Positions 25,766 to 33,511 of a stretch of DNA of 64,000 bases are shown piece by piece. A program made the position numbers and the translations under genes. The notes under the pieces are model-generated. The model ran no database searches and had not been told where the DNA came from. It worked only from the letters and a program-made list of their open reading frames with translations. Position 1 is the stretch's first letter. Every line of letters starts with the position of its first letter. This stretch comes from JAPPHA01 sp963662705 (GTDB lineage: Bacteria; Pseudomonadota; Alphaproteobacteria; Rhodobacterales; Rhodobacteraceae), in the NCBI GenBank assembly GCA_963662705.2, contig OY759767.1, forward strand, positions 2,294,001-2,358,000, read 5' to 3'.

Positions 25766-26782
25766 TCAAGGCTTTCCGATGATTGTTTCAAGCGGGTCAT
25801 CTCCCAGCATCTTCAGAAAATGCAACATGTCGATGAAGATCCAGTTTTCCGCGAGTTTCTGTCCTTGCCTCCTGTACAAGTCAACGACTCTCATCTCGGC
25901 CGGCGTATCCATGGGCGGAAGCCCGAGGAATCCGCCGGTTGATTTCATCGTAAGGCACGGGCGCCAGAAATGCGCGGCGTATTGCCCTTCCGAGATAACG
26001 CACTGGGCATCCATGGCGTCGATGAACTCAAGGCGTTCTTCAAACGGCCGTGTATGCCCGCGCTGATATCCTTCGAAACCCAGGCAGGCGCCGATTCCGG
26101 TTGGCCCAAACCAGTTCATGTCCGGGTGCCAGAAACGTTCCAGGTGAGAGGTTGGCGAACACATTCCCCCGTCCACGAGATCATCAAGCATGGCCTTGGT
26201 CAGTTGGTGTGTCTGCCGGCCATCCTTGACCGCTTGTCTTTCCGTAAGCACCCCGTCATGGGTTCGCGGTCCGGGCGACATCAACTGTGCCGCCGTTTGC
26301 CTTGCAGCGTACGGGTTCGAACCGGCCTGATCCATGATCGACAGAACGTCCAGGAACTCGATCGTCTCGACGATTTCCCCGTCGGACACGCGAAACGCAG
26401 ATGCAAAGGGAAGGTGAACGACCTTTCTTGTTGGTGGAATGCCAAGCAGGGGAGAATCGAACAGGCCGAGGAACTGACCCATGGCAACAACCCAGGTTGA
26501 ATTCCGGGGCTCGAAATCGTGATTCCCTGCAATCAGGATATCCAGCCGCCGCTGGACCCGTCCGATCGAAGACTTGAGGGGAGTCCAGACCGTGCTTGCC
26601 AGATGCCGGGGACCGGTCAGTGAATTGAACGGATGCACGCCACGGTAGACGTGACTTTCGGCATGACTCCGCTCAAATTCAACGATTGTCTCATCCCCCG
26701 CCCTCGCTTCGTCGAGTCTCTGGAGGTGCTCCAGGACGAGAATCTTTTCCTCGGAAAAAGGACCGGGCGCGACGGTCATCAT
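25766..26782 (-). CDS. NTF2/SnoaL-like protein, two-domain (paralogue B)
   Basis: 338 aa. Shares with paralogues A and D the motifs RGVHPFNSLTGPRHL, LKSSIGRVQRRLDILIAG, WVVAMGQFLGLFD, AQLMSPGPRTHDGVL, FWHPDMNWFGPTGIGA, GQYAAHFWRPCLTMKSTGG and MRVVDLYRRQGQKLAENWIFIDM. Equal length to A. It starts 7 bp after the MalG-like permease stop with GGGA upstream of ATG 26782, so it belongs to the same transcript. Substrate and activity are unknown. Confidence 0.75.
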   Translation of the reverse strand: MMTVAPGPFSEEKILVLEHLQRLDEARAGDETIVEFERSHAESHVYRGVHPFNSLTGPRHLASTVWTPLKSSIGRVQRRLDILIAGNHDFEPRNSTWVVAMGQFLGLFDSPLLGIPPTRKVVHLPFASAFRVSDGEIVETIEFLDVLSIMDQAGSNPYAARQTAAQLMSPGPRTHDGVLTERQAVKDGRQTHQLTKAMLDDLVDGGMCSPTSHLERFWHPDMNWFGPTGIGACLGFEGYQRGHTRPFEERLEFIDAMDAQCVISEGQYAAHFWRPCLTMKSTGGFLGLPPMDTPAEMRVVDLYRRQGQKLAENWIFIDMLHFLKMLGDDPLETIIGKP

Positions 26783-26789
26783 GCTGCGG

Positions 26790-27671
26790 TCATCCCTTAA
26801 CGGCCCCCGCTGTCAGGCCGCTGACGAGTTGACGCTGGAAGAACAGCACCAGGAAAAACAGCGGAATGATTGCGCTGACGACAGCCGATACCGCAAACAT
26901 CACGTTCCCCTGTTCGCGTACGGTTCCGAGGAAACTGGCAATCTTGGGTACCATTGTCTGGTTTTCCGAGGACAGGAGCATGGAAGTGATCGCAAAGTCG
27001 TTATAGGCCAGGAGGAAACTGAACAATCCGGTCGTGATGACGCCAGGCCACATGACCGGGATAATCACGTGCCGGAAAGCCTGAAAGCGCGTACAGCCGT
27101 CGACCATCGCGCTTTCGTCCATGTCTTTGGGGATATTGAGGAAAAATGAATGCAGCATCCACAGCGTGAACGGCTGGTTGATCGCAACCAGGACAATGAT
27201 CGTGGTCGAGAGGTGTCCCCAGAGGTTCCACTGGAAAAACGGCAACAGGTAACCTGAAACCAGCGTGATGTGAGGCATCGCCCGAAAAACCAGGGCGGCA
27301 ATCAAAATCCAGAATGCATAACGAAATCCTGACCGCGCGAGCGCATAGCCGCCAAGCGTTCCGAAGGTCAGTGAAATGATGACTGTAAAGGAAACGACAA
27401 TCATCGTGTTGATGACATTGCGCCAGAATTCCTCCTGAATCCAGGCACCGAAATAGCCGCCTCCGGTAAAGGCGTCCCCAGTTTCCGCAATCGTCAGGAC
27501 GCCGTAAATCGCGTTCCGCCAATCGGCCTTGGAAAAGAAATCGCCCTGGACCTTGAATGATCCCCAGACCGTCCAGACAAACGGGCCGACGGCAATCAGC
27601 AACCAGAGCACGATCATGCTCGTCGAGAACCATACCAGGAGGCTGGAGCGACGATGTGCGGGAGTTGCCAC
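26790..27671 (-). CDS. ABC transporter permease, carbohydrate type (MalG-like)
   Basis: 293 aa with six membrane helices expected (first at about residues 12-32). The EAA loop is DESAMVDGCTRFQAFRHVIIPVMWPG in the second half, the contact site for the ATPase. A moderately long loop (about residues 33-75) after the first helix is usual in the MalG/CUT1 group. It follows the other permease by 11 bp. No ATPase gene is found in the cluster, so a shared MsmK/UgpC-type ATPase from elsewhere is likely needed. Confidence 0.92.
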   Translation of the reverse strand: MATPAHRRSSLLVWFSTSMIVLWLLIAVGPFVWTVWGSFKVQGDFFSKADWRNAIYGVLTIAETGDAFTGGGYFGAWIQEEFWRNVINTMIVVSFTVIISLTFGTLGGYALARSGFRYAFWILIAALVFRAMPHITLVSGYLLPFFQWNLWGHLSTTIIVLVAINQPFTLWMLHSFFLNIPKDMDESAMVDGCTRFQAFRHVIIPVMWPGVITTGLFSFLLAYNDFAITSMLLSSENQTMVPKIASFLGTVREQGNVMFAVSAVVSAIIPLFFLVLFFQRQLVSGLTAGAVKG

Positions 27672-27682
27672 GCTGTTACCCC

Positions 27683-28711
27683 CTACGCCCGTTTCAGATT
27701 GAAGTCGCGCCAGGTCCGCACGAGCACAGGGGCAAGAAGGATACAGACGCCGATGATGGTCATGACTGACGTCGCGGCGGCAGAGCCGAACAGTTTGGCA
27801 TCGCCAAACAAGTCATTGAAAATAATCCACGACAGCGATGTTGCCTTGGCCGACGCCGAAAACCCGACGATGGGTTCAAATATCCTGAAACCGTCCATCA
27901 GCTGCATCAGAATGATGAATATGGCCAACGGCATCATGTACGGGACGACGACGTAGCGAACTCTCTGAAATCTCGATGCCCCGTCGATTTGCGCCGCCTC
28001 GATCGTCTCTCTCGGGACGGTCTGGAGGCCGGCATAGAATACGATGAAACTGAATGGAGTGTTGTGCCAGATCCCGTAGACGATCAGCAAAATCCAGGTC
28101 AATGGAGCAGAAGCCTTCAGCGACAAGTCATCGTCGTCAAAGATGACCTGGAGTGTTGCGCCGATGATTCCATCAGCGTCGACCATCCAGAAAAGGATCA
28201 AGGACCCGATGAGAGGGGTCACGATCATCGGGAGCAGCGAAGCGAAGATCGTAGGTCCCTTGACAATTCGTGGCAGCGCGTTGACGCCTAGAGCGACAAG
28301 CAGTCCCAGGATGAGCACAAGTGGTGCCACGACAAAGGTGTAAGTCAGCGTGAAGAACAGGGCCTTGTAAAAGGGCAGATTGTAGACGCCGGCAACAAAT
28401 CGTCCCCAGTTCTCCGAAGACCTCCAGATTTCCGCGACCTCGGAGAATGCCAGGTGATTGCGGTTTGTATAGGTGAGCAGCCCATTGAAACGGCCAAGCG
28501 GCGCTTCTTCGAGCAATTTTCGGGTAGCTTCCGTATCGACCGTCAGCTCGGTCTCGCACTTGAACGGATTACAGTTCTCGGCCTCGATCATCACCTGTTC
28601 GTGTTCGACGAAAAATGACTGAACCAGGACAGAGATGATGGGCAGCGCGATGAACAGGATCATCGCGGCCAGCGTTGGCAGCATGAACCATGCGAACGTG
28701 CGATGCGGCAT
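27683..28711 (-). CDS. ABC transporter permease, carbohydrate type (MalF-like)
   Basis: 342 aa. First helix FMLPTLAAMILFIALPIISVL, a periplasmic loop of about 80 residues (MIEAENCNPFKCETELTVD on to SENWGRF) that is characteristic of MalF-type proteins, then five more helices. The EAA loop is ETIEAAQIDGASRFQRVRYVVVPYMMP. It partners the MalG-like permease and the binding protein. Transported substrate unknown. Confidence 0.92.
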   Translation of the reverse strand: MPHRTFAWFMLPTLAAMILFIALPIISVLVQSFFVEHEQVMIEAENCNPFKCETELTVDTEATRKLLEEAPLGRFNGLLTYTNRNHLAFSEVAEIWRSSENWGRFVAGVYNLPFYKALFFTLTYTFVVAPLVLILGLLVALGVNALPRIVKGPTIFASLLPMIVTPLIGSLILFWMVDADGIIGATLQVIFDDDDLSLKASAPLTWILLIVYGIWHNTPFSFIVFYAGLQTVPRETIEAAQIDGASRFQRVRYVVVPYMMPLAIFIILMQLMDGFRIFEPIVGFSASAKATSLSWIIFNDLFGDAKLFGSAAATSVMTIIGVCILLAPVLVRTWRDFNLKRA

Positions 28712-28758
28712 GTCTGATGCGCTCCGTTGAGCGACCGTTCAGTCAGGTCTGAACATGC

Positions 28759-28788
28759 GGATGCGCCCGGCTGATTCCGGACGCATCC
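28759..28788 (-). promoter_or_regulatory. Stem-loop between binding-protein and permease genes
   Basis: Long hairpin: outer stem GGATGCG/CGCATCC (7 bp) enclosing CCGG/CCGG around CTGATT, with one mismatch. It lies in the 91-bp gap between the solute-binding protein stop and the first permease start. There is no T tract, so it is more like the messenger-stabilising or partial-stop structures commonly found in such gaps; the functional role is inferred. Confidence 0.55.
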
Positions 28789-28802
28789 CTTGTTGTCTCA
28801 GA

Positions 28803-30038
28803 TCACAGGAATCCCTGTTCCTTGGCGGCCGCGACATAAGAAGCCTCAATGTCGATCAACGTCTGTTCAGCCGTTTCGTTGCCCTGGAGGAAGTCGGGCA
28901 ATTCAGTGAAGAACGCCTGGTGCAACAGCCCCATGAACGGAATCATCGGGTATGGCTGGGTTCCTCCCGCTGCCGTCAGTGCGACACCTTGTGCCGCCTT
29001 GCCTGGAACGTAGGAGTCCATCAACCAGACAGCCTTGTCGTTGTTCGCCTTGACCATTTCATCCGAAATTCCGTTGAGCATGGCGATAAAAGTCGCTTCC
29101 GCGTCTTCGTCCGAAATGTTTTTCGCAATGGTGAAGCCGTCCCACCACAGCGATGATGCCGGGGTCGAGCCACCTGCCACCATAGGCGCCGAAGCAAGAA
29201 CCGTATTCTCGACAACCTCTGGCGTCGAGCCTTCGTCATCGAGGATTTGCCCGCCGGTCGATCCCCAAAGCTGCGCAATTGCCAGATTCCCGGCTTCCCA
29301 GATCGGGGCGACTGTTGACGTGTTGTACGTCAGGAAGTCGGGGTTGGTATATTCGGTCAGCGCTTTCAACATGTTGAGCGTTGCAATGCCGGTCTCGTTG
29401 TTGACGGCTGGTTCGGCCGTTCCAGGCTTGAAGAACTCGCCCCCGTGACCGAGGTACATGTTCACGAACTCTTCCCCGAGATTCCAGTCGGCCTTGAAAA
29501 GCGCCGTGAACGGATATTCCATGATTCCTGCTTCACGGATTGCCTGGAGAGTCTCGAGCACTTCCTCGTAGGTAGCGGGGATCGGTTTTCCGACCTGCTC
29601 AAGAATATCCTTGCGCACGAACAAATGCTGGGCATTGGCCATGAACGCAATGGCCATAATCTTGCCGTCGATGGTGATCAGCTGGCTCTTTTTCAGGTGC
29701 TGGCCATGCTTCGCGACCAGGTCATTGAGCGGGCGGATCAAGTCGTTGTTGATCAACGGGACGGCCGAAGAATTGGCGACAATCACGGCAGTGTACTCGG
29801 CCGGGTCGGCGGTCAGCGCGGCAACCTGGATTTCACGGTGCTGCGCGGTGTGGTGCTTGGAGAACGTCACATTGTCTCCCGCACATTCTTCGGCCGTGGA
29901 AACGACCGCATGAAGGGCCGGGAAGTCATTGGCGAGCACACTGATATTTCCACTCGAGATGCCGCATCCCGCGGTTGCGGCCCCGCCTGCAACGACTGTC
30001 GCCGCAACTGCGCCGAGCAGAGTTTTAAAATTCAACAT
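28803..30038 (-). CDS. ABC transporter solute-binding protein, SBP family 1
   Basis: 411 aa. Signal peptide MLNFKTLLGAVAATVVAGGAATA (about residues 1-23) followed by a mature start CGISSGNISVL. Regions include TAVIVANSSAVPLINNDLIRPLND, IAFMANAQHLFVRKDILEQVGKPIPATYEEVLETL and AQLWGSTGGQ, the family 1 order. The Cys of TAGCG could mark lipid attachment, though the lipobox is not textbook. It should feed the MalFG-like permeases. Ligand unknown: family 1 proteins mostly bind sugars or polyols. It begins the transporter half of the operon, 154 bp after the paralogue A gene. Confidence 0.92.
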   Translation of the reverse strand: MLNFKTLLGAVAATVVAGGAATAGCGISSGNISVLANDFPALHAVVSTAEECAGDNVTFSKHHTAQHREIQVAALTADPAEYTAVIVANSSAVPLINNDLIRPLNDLVAKHGQHLKKSQLITIDGKIMAIAFMANAQHLFVRKDILEQVGKPIPATYEEVLETLQAIREAGIMEYPFTALFKADWNLGEEFVNMYLGHGGEFFKPGTAEPAVNNETGIATLNMLKALTEYTNPDFLTYNTSTVAPIWEAGNLAIAQLWGSTGGQILDDEGSTPEVVENTVLASAPMVAGGSTPASSLWWDGFTIAKNISDEDAEATFIAMLNGISDEMVKANNDKAVWLMDSYVPGKAAQGVALTAAGGTQPYPMIPFMGLLHQAFFTELPDFLQGNETAEQTLIDIEASYVAAAKEQGFL

Positions 30039-30192
30039 GAATTGGTTCCTTTTCTTGACTTGAGTGAGAGACTTAAGGGTAACGTTTGGCCCGTTGGTGG
30101 CAAGCCATGATTGCGTGAACTCAACGCGTCAAACATCATCCTGGTTAATGCCGTCCGATGCTGTTTACCAAGGAGAAATCCCGAGAAAAACT

Positions 30193-31209
30193 CTACAGCC
30201 CGGTCAGCATCCGTTGGCGAGAAACGAGGTCTACACCATTCTGATCCAGAAAATGAAGGTGATCGATGAAGTTCCAGTTCTCGGCCAAAAAACCGTTTTC
30301 GCGTCGGTACAAGTCCACAACGCGCATGGTCGTTTGTTCGTCGGCAGCAGGTGCCAGCCCGATGTAGCCACCTTTTGAGCGAACGACAAGGCTGGGCCAG
30401 CCGAAGAAGCCGCCGAATTTGCCTTCGCCACACTGCATCCTGTGGCCGCAATGATGCCCCCACTCCAATCCGTCCTCGAACGGACCGGTATGCTGTTCGA
30501 GATACCTGTCCTGGGTATAGGGCGCGCCGATACCGCCCGGCCCCCACCAAATCATGTCTTCGATCCAGTCGAGTTCCAGGTCTTCCTTTGTTGTCTTGAC
30601 GTCGGCTGACACGAGACGGTCGATCATTCGAAGGATCAGGTCCAGTGTCGCCTTCCCTTCACTGGAAGGCTGATCGGAGAAAAGCAGACCGTCATGGGTC
30701 CTCGGACCCGGGGTTACCATCGTCGCGCCCGTCGATGGCGGCAGAGCTTCTGCCCGAGCCTGATGCATGAAATTGAGAGTATCGAGAAAGATCGTGTTGT
30801 CGACGATCCCATTTCCTTCGACCTGGTTGAACTCCGCGTACCTCAGCATCGTCGCTTGCCGCGTCGGACGAACTCCGAGGAATGGCTGATCGAAGAGGCC
30901 GAGCAAATGACCCATCGAAACCACCCAGACCGTGCGTTCCTGGTCGACCCTGTTGCGGCCGGCAAAAAAAATGTCCTGCCTCCGCTGCAGGGGAGAAAAA
31001 CACTTCTTTATCGGTTTCCAGAAAAGATCGGACGCCGCTTCCGCCCCGACAGCCTCGTTGAATGGATGGACGAAGTGAAACCTGCACTTCGAAGTTGTGC
31101 GCCGTCCCAATGCCTCTGACACATCTTCCGCCTTGGCACAGTCGACGTTTTCGAAGTGTTCAAGAACAACTGCCTTGGCTTGGGCAAGACCATTCACATC
31201 AACCGTCAC
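30193..31209 (-). CDS. NTF2/SnoaL-like protein, two-domain (paralogue A, intact copy)
   Basis: 338 aa from GTG 31209, which has AGGGGGA 5 bases upstream; the frame also opens at TTG 31275 without an SD. The shared motifs are present: HFVHPFNEAVG, WKPIKKCFSPLQRRQDIFFAG, WVVSMGHLLGLFDQ, ATMVTPGPRTHDGLL, MIWWGPGGIGA, EGKFGGFFGWPSLVVRSKGGY and MRVVDLYRRENGFLAENWNFIDH. It is the first gene of the operon. Its 5' 441 bp and upstream DNA lie in an 814-bp segment that occurs again, with part of this gene, beyond the IS element at 33512-34325. Confidence 0.78.
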   Translation of the reverse strand: MTVDVNGLAQAKAVVLEHFENVDCAKAEDVSEALGRRTTSKCRFHFVHPFNEAVGAEAASDLFWKPIKKCFSPLQRRQDIFFAGRNRVDQERTVWVVSMGHLLGLFDQPFLGVRPTRQATMLRYAEFNQVEGNGIVDNTIFLDTLNFMHQARAEALPPSTGATMVTPGPRTHDGLLFSDQPSSEGKATLDLILRMIDRLVSADVKTTKEDLELDWIEDMIWWGPGGIGAPYTQDRYLEQHTGPFEDGLEWGHHCGHRMQCGEGKFGGFFGWPSLVVRSKGGYIGLAPAADEQTTMRVVDLYRRENGFLAENWNFIDHLHFLDQNGVDLVSRQRMLTGL

Positions 31210-31582
31210 TGCATTCCCCCTGCTCGCATTTCGATTCCATGATTTGGTATCAAGAGTGACAGGTTCTGTCGACAAAAGGCCTGCCAGATCGTTCGAACTG
31301 TCAGCCGTCCGATACGGGCTTGTCGGGACAGGATGTCATACGGGACAATGATTTCCCGCTTCCGGACGAATACTTCTCTGAAGACAGGTAAAAAAACCGC
31401 AGCCGTCTTGAGTGGCACGGACTCGCACGGGGCACCGACAAAAGCAAGTTCCTCAATCGATCAGCGCTCAAGGCCCCATCCGGGATGCATTATAACCATG
31501 CCTTGCACCTGTTCCGTTGGTACGTTCGCTCAAAAAACGAAAGATCCGATTACAATGGGCAAACCATAGAACGATCCGCCTC
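30769..31582. repeat. 814-bp direct repeat, left copy (IS1634 target duplication)
   Basis: Apparently identical to 33512-34325 at a constant offset of 2,743 bp; all six frames match through the block, including the truncated NTF2 frame. The repeat contains the first 441 bp of paralogue A and 373 bp upstream. It abuts the left terminal inverted repeat of the IS element. Long direct repeats made on insertion are a known trait of IS1634 and IS1549; this one is long even by that standard. Confidence 0.92.
31489..31494 (-). promoter_or_regulatory. -10 box of the NTF2/transporter operon (candidate)
   Basis: Minus-strand TATAAT perfect hexamer, with no convincing -35 match at 16-18 bp. It lies about 280 bp upstream of GTG 31209, inside the duplicated segment; the second copy is at 34232-34237. 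Thus both copies of the operon start should keep a promoter. Confidence 0.35.
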
Positions 31583-31599
31583 CTGACTTCGACGGTTTT
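31583..31599. repeat. IS1634 left terminal inverted repeat
   Basis: CTGACTTCGACGGTTTT; exact complement of 33495-33511. It abuts the left direct repeat with no gap. Confidence 0.88.
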
Positions 31600-31676
31600 G
31601 GTTTGATTGGCGATTTCGGGGTCCTCCAAGCCATTGAATGAACGCGTTTTTTCCCGTCGCCGCCCGAGAAGGCCGT

Positions 31677-31687
31677 TGTAGTGCCTA
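31677..31687 (+). repeat. Internal 11-bp direct repeat, left
   Basis: TGTAGTGCCTA, repeated at 33443-33453, just inside the element ends and on both sides of the transposase gene. It could mark regulatory or transposase-binding sites, or a shorter inner unit. Confidence 0.4.
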
Positions 31688-31736
31688 GCAGCCCCGAAGC
31701 ATTGACAATCGCCCTGCGCTCCCCTATACTCCCGCC

Positions 31737-33416
31737 ATGTTCATCCGCGTCAAGACAACCCCGAACTCACCAAGGAAATCCGTCCAGATCGTCGAGTCCT
31801 TCCGCGAGGGCAAGAAAGTCCGACAACGCATCGTCCGCCACGTCGGCGTCGCCATGGACGCCGACGAGGAAAGCGCACTCAGGCAACTCGCCGAACACAT
31901 CAAGGCCAGGATGCTGCACAAGCGCCGCCCGGGCCTGTTCCCGCCCGAACAGGTGGCCGAGATGGCCATCGAGGCCGGGCGCAGCAGCAGGCGCAAACGG
32001 CTCCCGGTCGAGGATCTGAGCCGCCTGCGCGAGGAGCATCGGATCATCACCGGGATCCACGAGGTCTATGGCCGCATCTACCGGGAACTCGGCCTCGACC
32101 TGGTGCTCCCCGCGGGCCGCCAGCGGATGTCGAACCGGGTTCTCTATCACACGGTGATGGCCCGGATCGCCAATCCCGACAGCAAGCGGGCCAGTGTCCG
32201 GCGCCTGGAGCGGGATTTCGGCGTGCTTGTGCCGCTGGAGAAGGTTTACCGGATGATGGACCGGCTCGACGAGGCGGCCATTGCCGGGATGCGGGACCGG
32301 ATCGGCGCCTACACCCGTTCGCTGTTTCCCGAGCCGATCGACCTGGTCCTGTTCGACTGCACGACGCTGTTCTTCGAATCCACCTGCGCCGACACCTTGC
32401 GGGCCTACGGCTACAGCAAGGACGGCAAGCACAGCGAGGTCCAGGTCTTGCTGGCACTGGCGGTGACACGCGGCGGCCTGCCGCTGGGCTACGAGGTCTT
32501 CCCGGGCAACAACTGGGAGGGGGACAGTTTCATTCCGACGCTGCGCACGATGCATCCCGAGACGGCGCGGGCGGTGATCGTCGCCGATGCGGGCATGTTC
32601 AGCAAGGACAACCTGGCCGCTCTCGAGGCGCGGGACTGCCGCTTCATTGTCGGTGCCCGGTTGCGCAACCTGCCGCAGGCCCTGACTGCGCGCGTTCTCA
32701 GGACCTCCCGCTACCGCGGGGTTGCCGGCAGCGAGCTCAAGGTCGGCGTGTTTCGTCACGGTGGCCGCCGCCTGGTGGTGTCATGGAGTGCGAAACGGGC
32801 CCGCAAGGACGCCCATGACCGGCGCCGGGCGGTGGCGAAGCTGATCCGGCGCCTCGGCAAGAGCACGACGCCGAAGCAGTTGCTCGGCACGAGCGGCTAT
32901 CACCGCTACGTCCGGGTTGTCGGCGATTCCAGTCTCGAGGTGGACGAGGAGAAGATCCGTGCCGCCGAGCATTGGGACGGGCTGCATGGTGTCGTCACCA
33001 ATCTCAGGGGCATCGGCGTACAGGACCTCTTCGATCGATACCGTCAGCTCTGGCAGGTTGAAGAGAGTTTCCGCATTACCAAACACGACCTGCGGGTGCG
33101 GCCGGTGTTCCACTGGACTGACCGGCGCATCCGTGCCCATCTGGCCATTGCCTTCATGGCCTATGCCTGCGTGCGCCATCTTGCCCGGCGAGTGGCGTTG
33201 CAGAAGCGGCCCATGTCGCCACGGGTCATTCGCGAGGCGCTCAACGACCGGCAGTGCTCGGTGCTGCACGATCCGGAGACCGGCAAACGCTATGTCATTC
33301 CCTCGCGGCCGAGCGCGGAGGCCAAGGCCATCTACGCCACCCTCGGGCTGAATGCCTCGGCCCGCCCCTACGGACTGGGTACCGATGGCGCGGAGACGAA
33401 ATCGGCTCGATCCTGA
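31737..33416 (+). CDS. IS1634-family transposase
   Basis: 559 aa, normal for the family. N-terminal block MFIRVKTTPNSPRKSVQIVE with VRQRIVRHVG is typical of IS1634 proteins. Catalytic DDE residues are Asp 197 (LFDCTTLFFES), Asp 274 (IVADAGMFSK) and Glu 432 or 433, in the Y-x-x-x-W and YREK-like stretch YRQLWQVEESFRITK. A hydrophobic patch LAIAFMAYACVRHLA follows. The gene is complete and intact, so the element may be active. No SD is obvious before ATG 31737. Confidence 0.93.
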   Translation: MFIRVKTTPNSPRKSVQIVESFREGKKVRQRIVRHVGVAMDADEESALRQLAEHIKARMLHKRRPGLFPPEQVAEMAIEAGRSSRRKRLPVEDLSRLREEHRIITGIHEVYGRIYRELGLDLVLPAGRQRMSNRVLYHTVMARIANPDSKRASVRRLERDFGVLVPLEKVYRMMDRLDEAAIAGMRDRIGAYTRSLFPEPIDLVLFDCTTLFFESTCADTLRAYGYSKDGKHSEVQVLLALAVTRGGLPLGYEVFPGNNWEGDSFIPTLRTMHPETARAVIVADAGMFSKDNLAALEARDCRFIVGARLRNLPQALTARVLRTSRYRGVAGSELKVGVFRHGGRRLVVSWSAKRARKDAHDRRRAVAKLIRRLGKSTTPKQLLGTSGYHRYVRVVGDSSLEVDEEKIRAAEHWDGLHGVVTNLRGIGVQDLFDRYRQLWQVEESFRITKHDLRVRPVFHWTDRRIRAHLAIAFMAYACVRHLARRVALQKRPMSPRVIREALNDRQCSVLHDPETGKRYVIPSRPSAEAKAIYATLGLNASARPYGLGTDGAETKSARS

Positions 33417-33442
33417 CCCATACCTCACCCGCGGGCGCCGGA

Positions 33443-33453
33443 TGTAGTGCCTA
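33443..33453 (+). repeat. Internal 11-bp direct repeat, right
   Basis: TGTAGTGCCTA, the second copy of 31677-31687, shortly after the transposase stop. Confidence 0.4.
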
Positions 33454-33494
33454 ATCCAAAATGTGAAACATTTAAAATCAATGCGTTACGCAAA

Positions 33495-33511
33495 AAAACC
33501 GTCGAAGTCAG
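33495..33511. repeat. IS1634 right terminal inverted repeat
   Basis: Complement of CTGACTTCGACGGTTTT, ending exactly where the right 814-bp repeat begins. Confidence 0.88.

Larger units (their letters stand above)
31583..33511 (+). mobile_element. IS1634-family insertion sequence (1,929 bp)
   Basis: The element spans exactly the distance between the two 814-bp repeats. Terminal inverted repeats CTGACTTCGACGGTTTT begin at 31583 and, complementary, end at 33511 (17 of 17 match). It encodes one intact transposase of the IS1634 group. An 11-bp direct repeat TGTAGTGCCTA lies at 31677-31687 and 33443-33453, close to each side of the gene, of unknown meaning. The element is richer in GC than its surroundings, so arrival from elsewhere is likely. 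Confidence 0.88.

Noticed and set aside
26306..26325. T-loop-like GGTTCGAACC, possible tRNA
   Set aside because: It lies inside the paralogue B frame and no acceptor or anticodon stems can be drawn around it.
31767..32759. 330-codon minus-strand frame inside the transposase
   Set aside because: Shadow of the transposase frame, rich in Pro, Gly and Arg with no family pattern.
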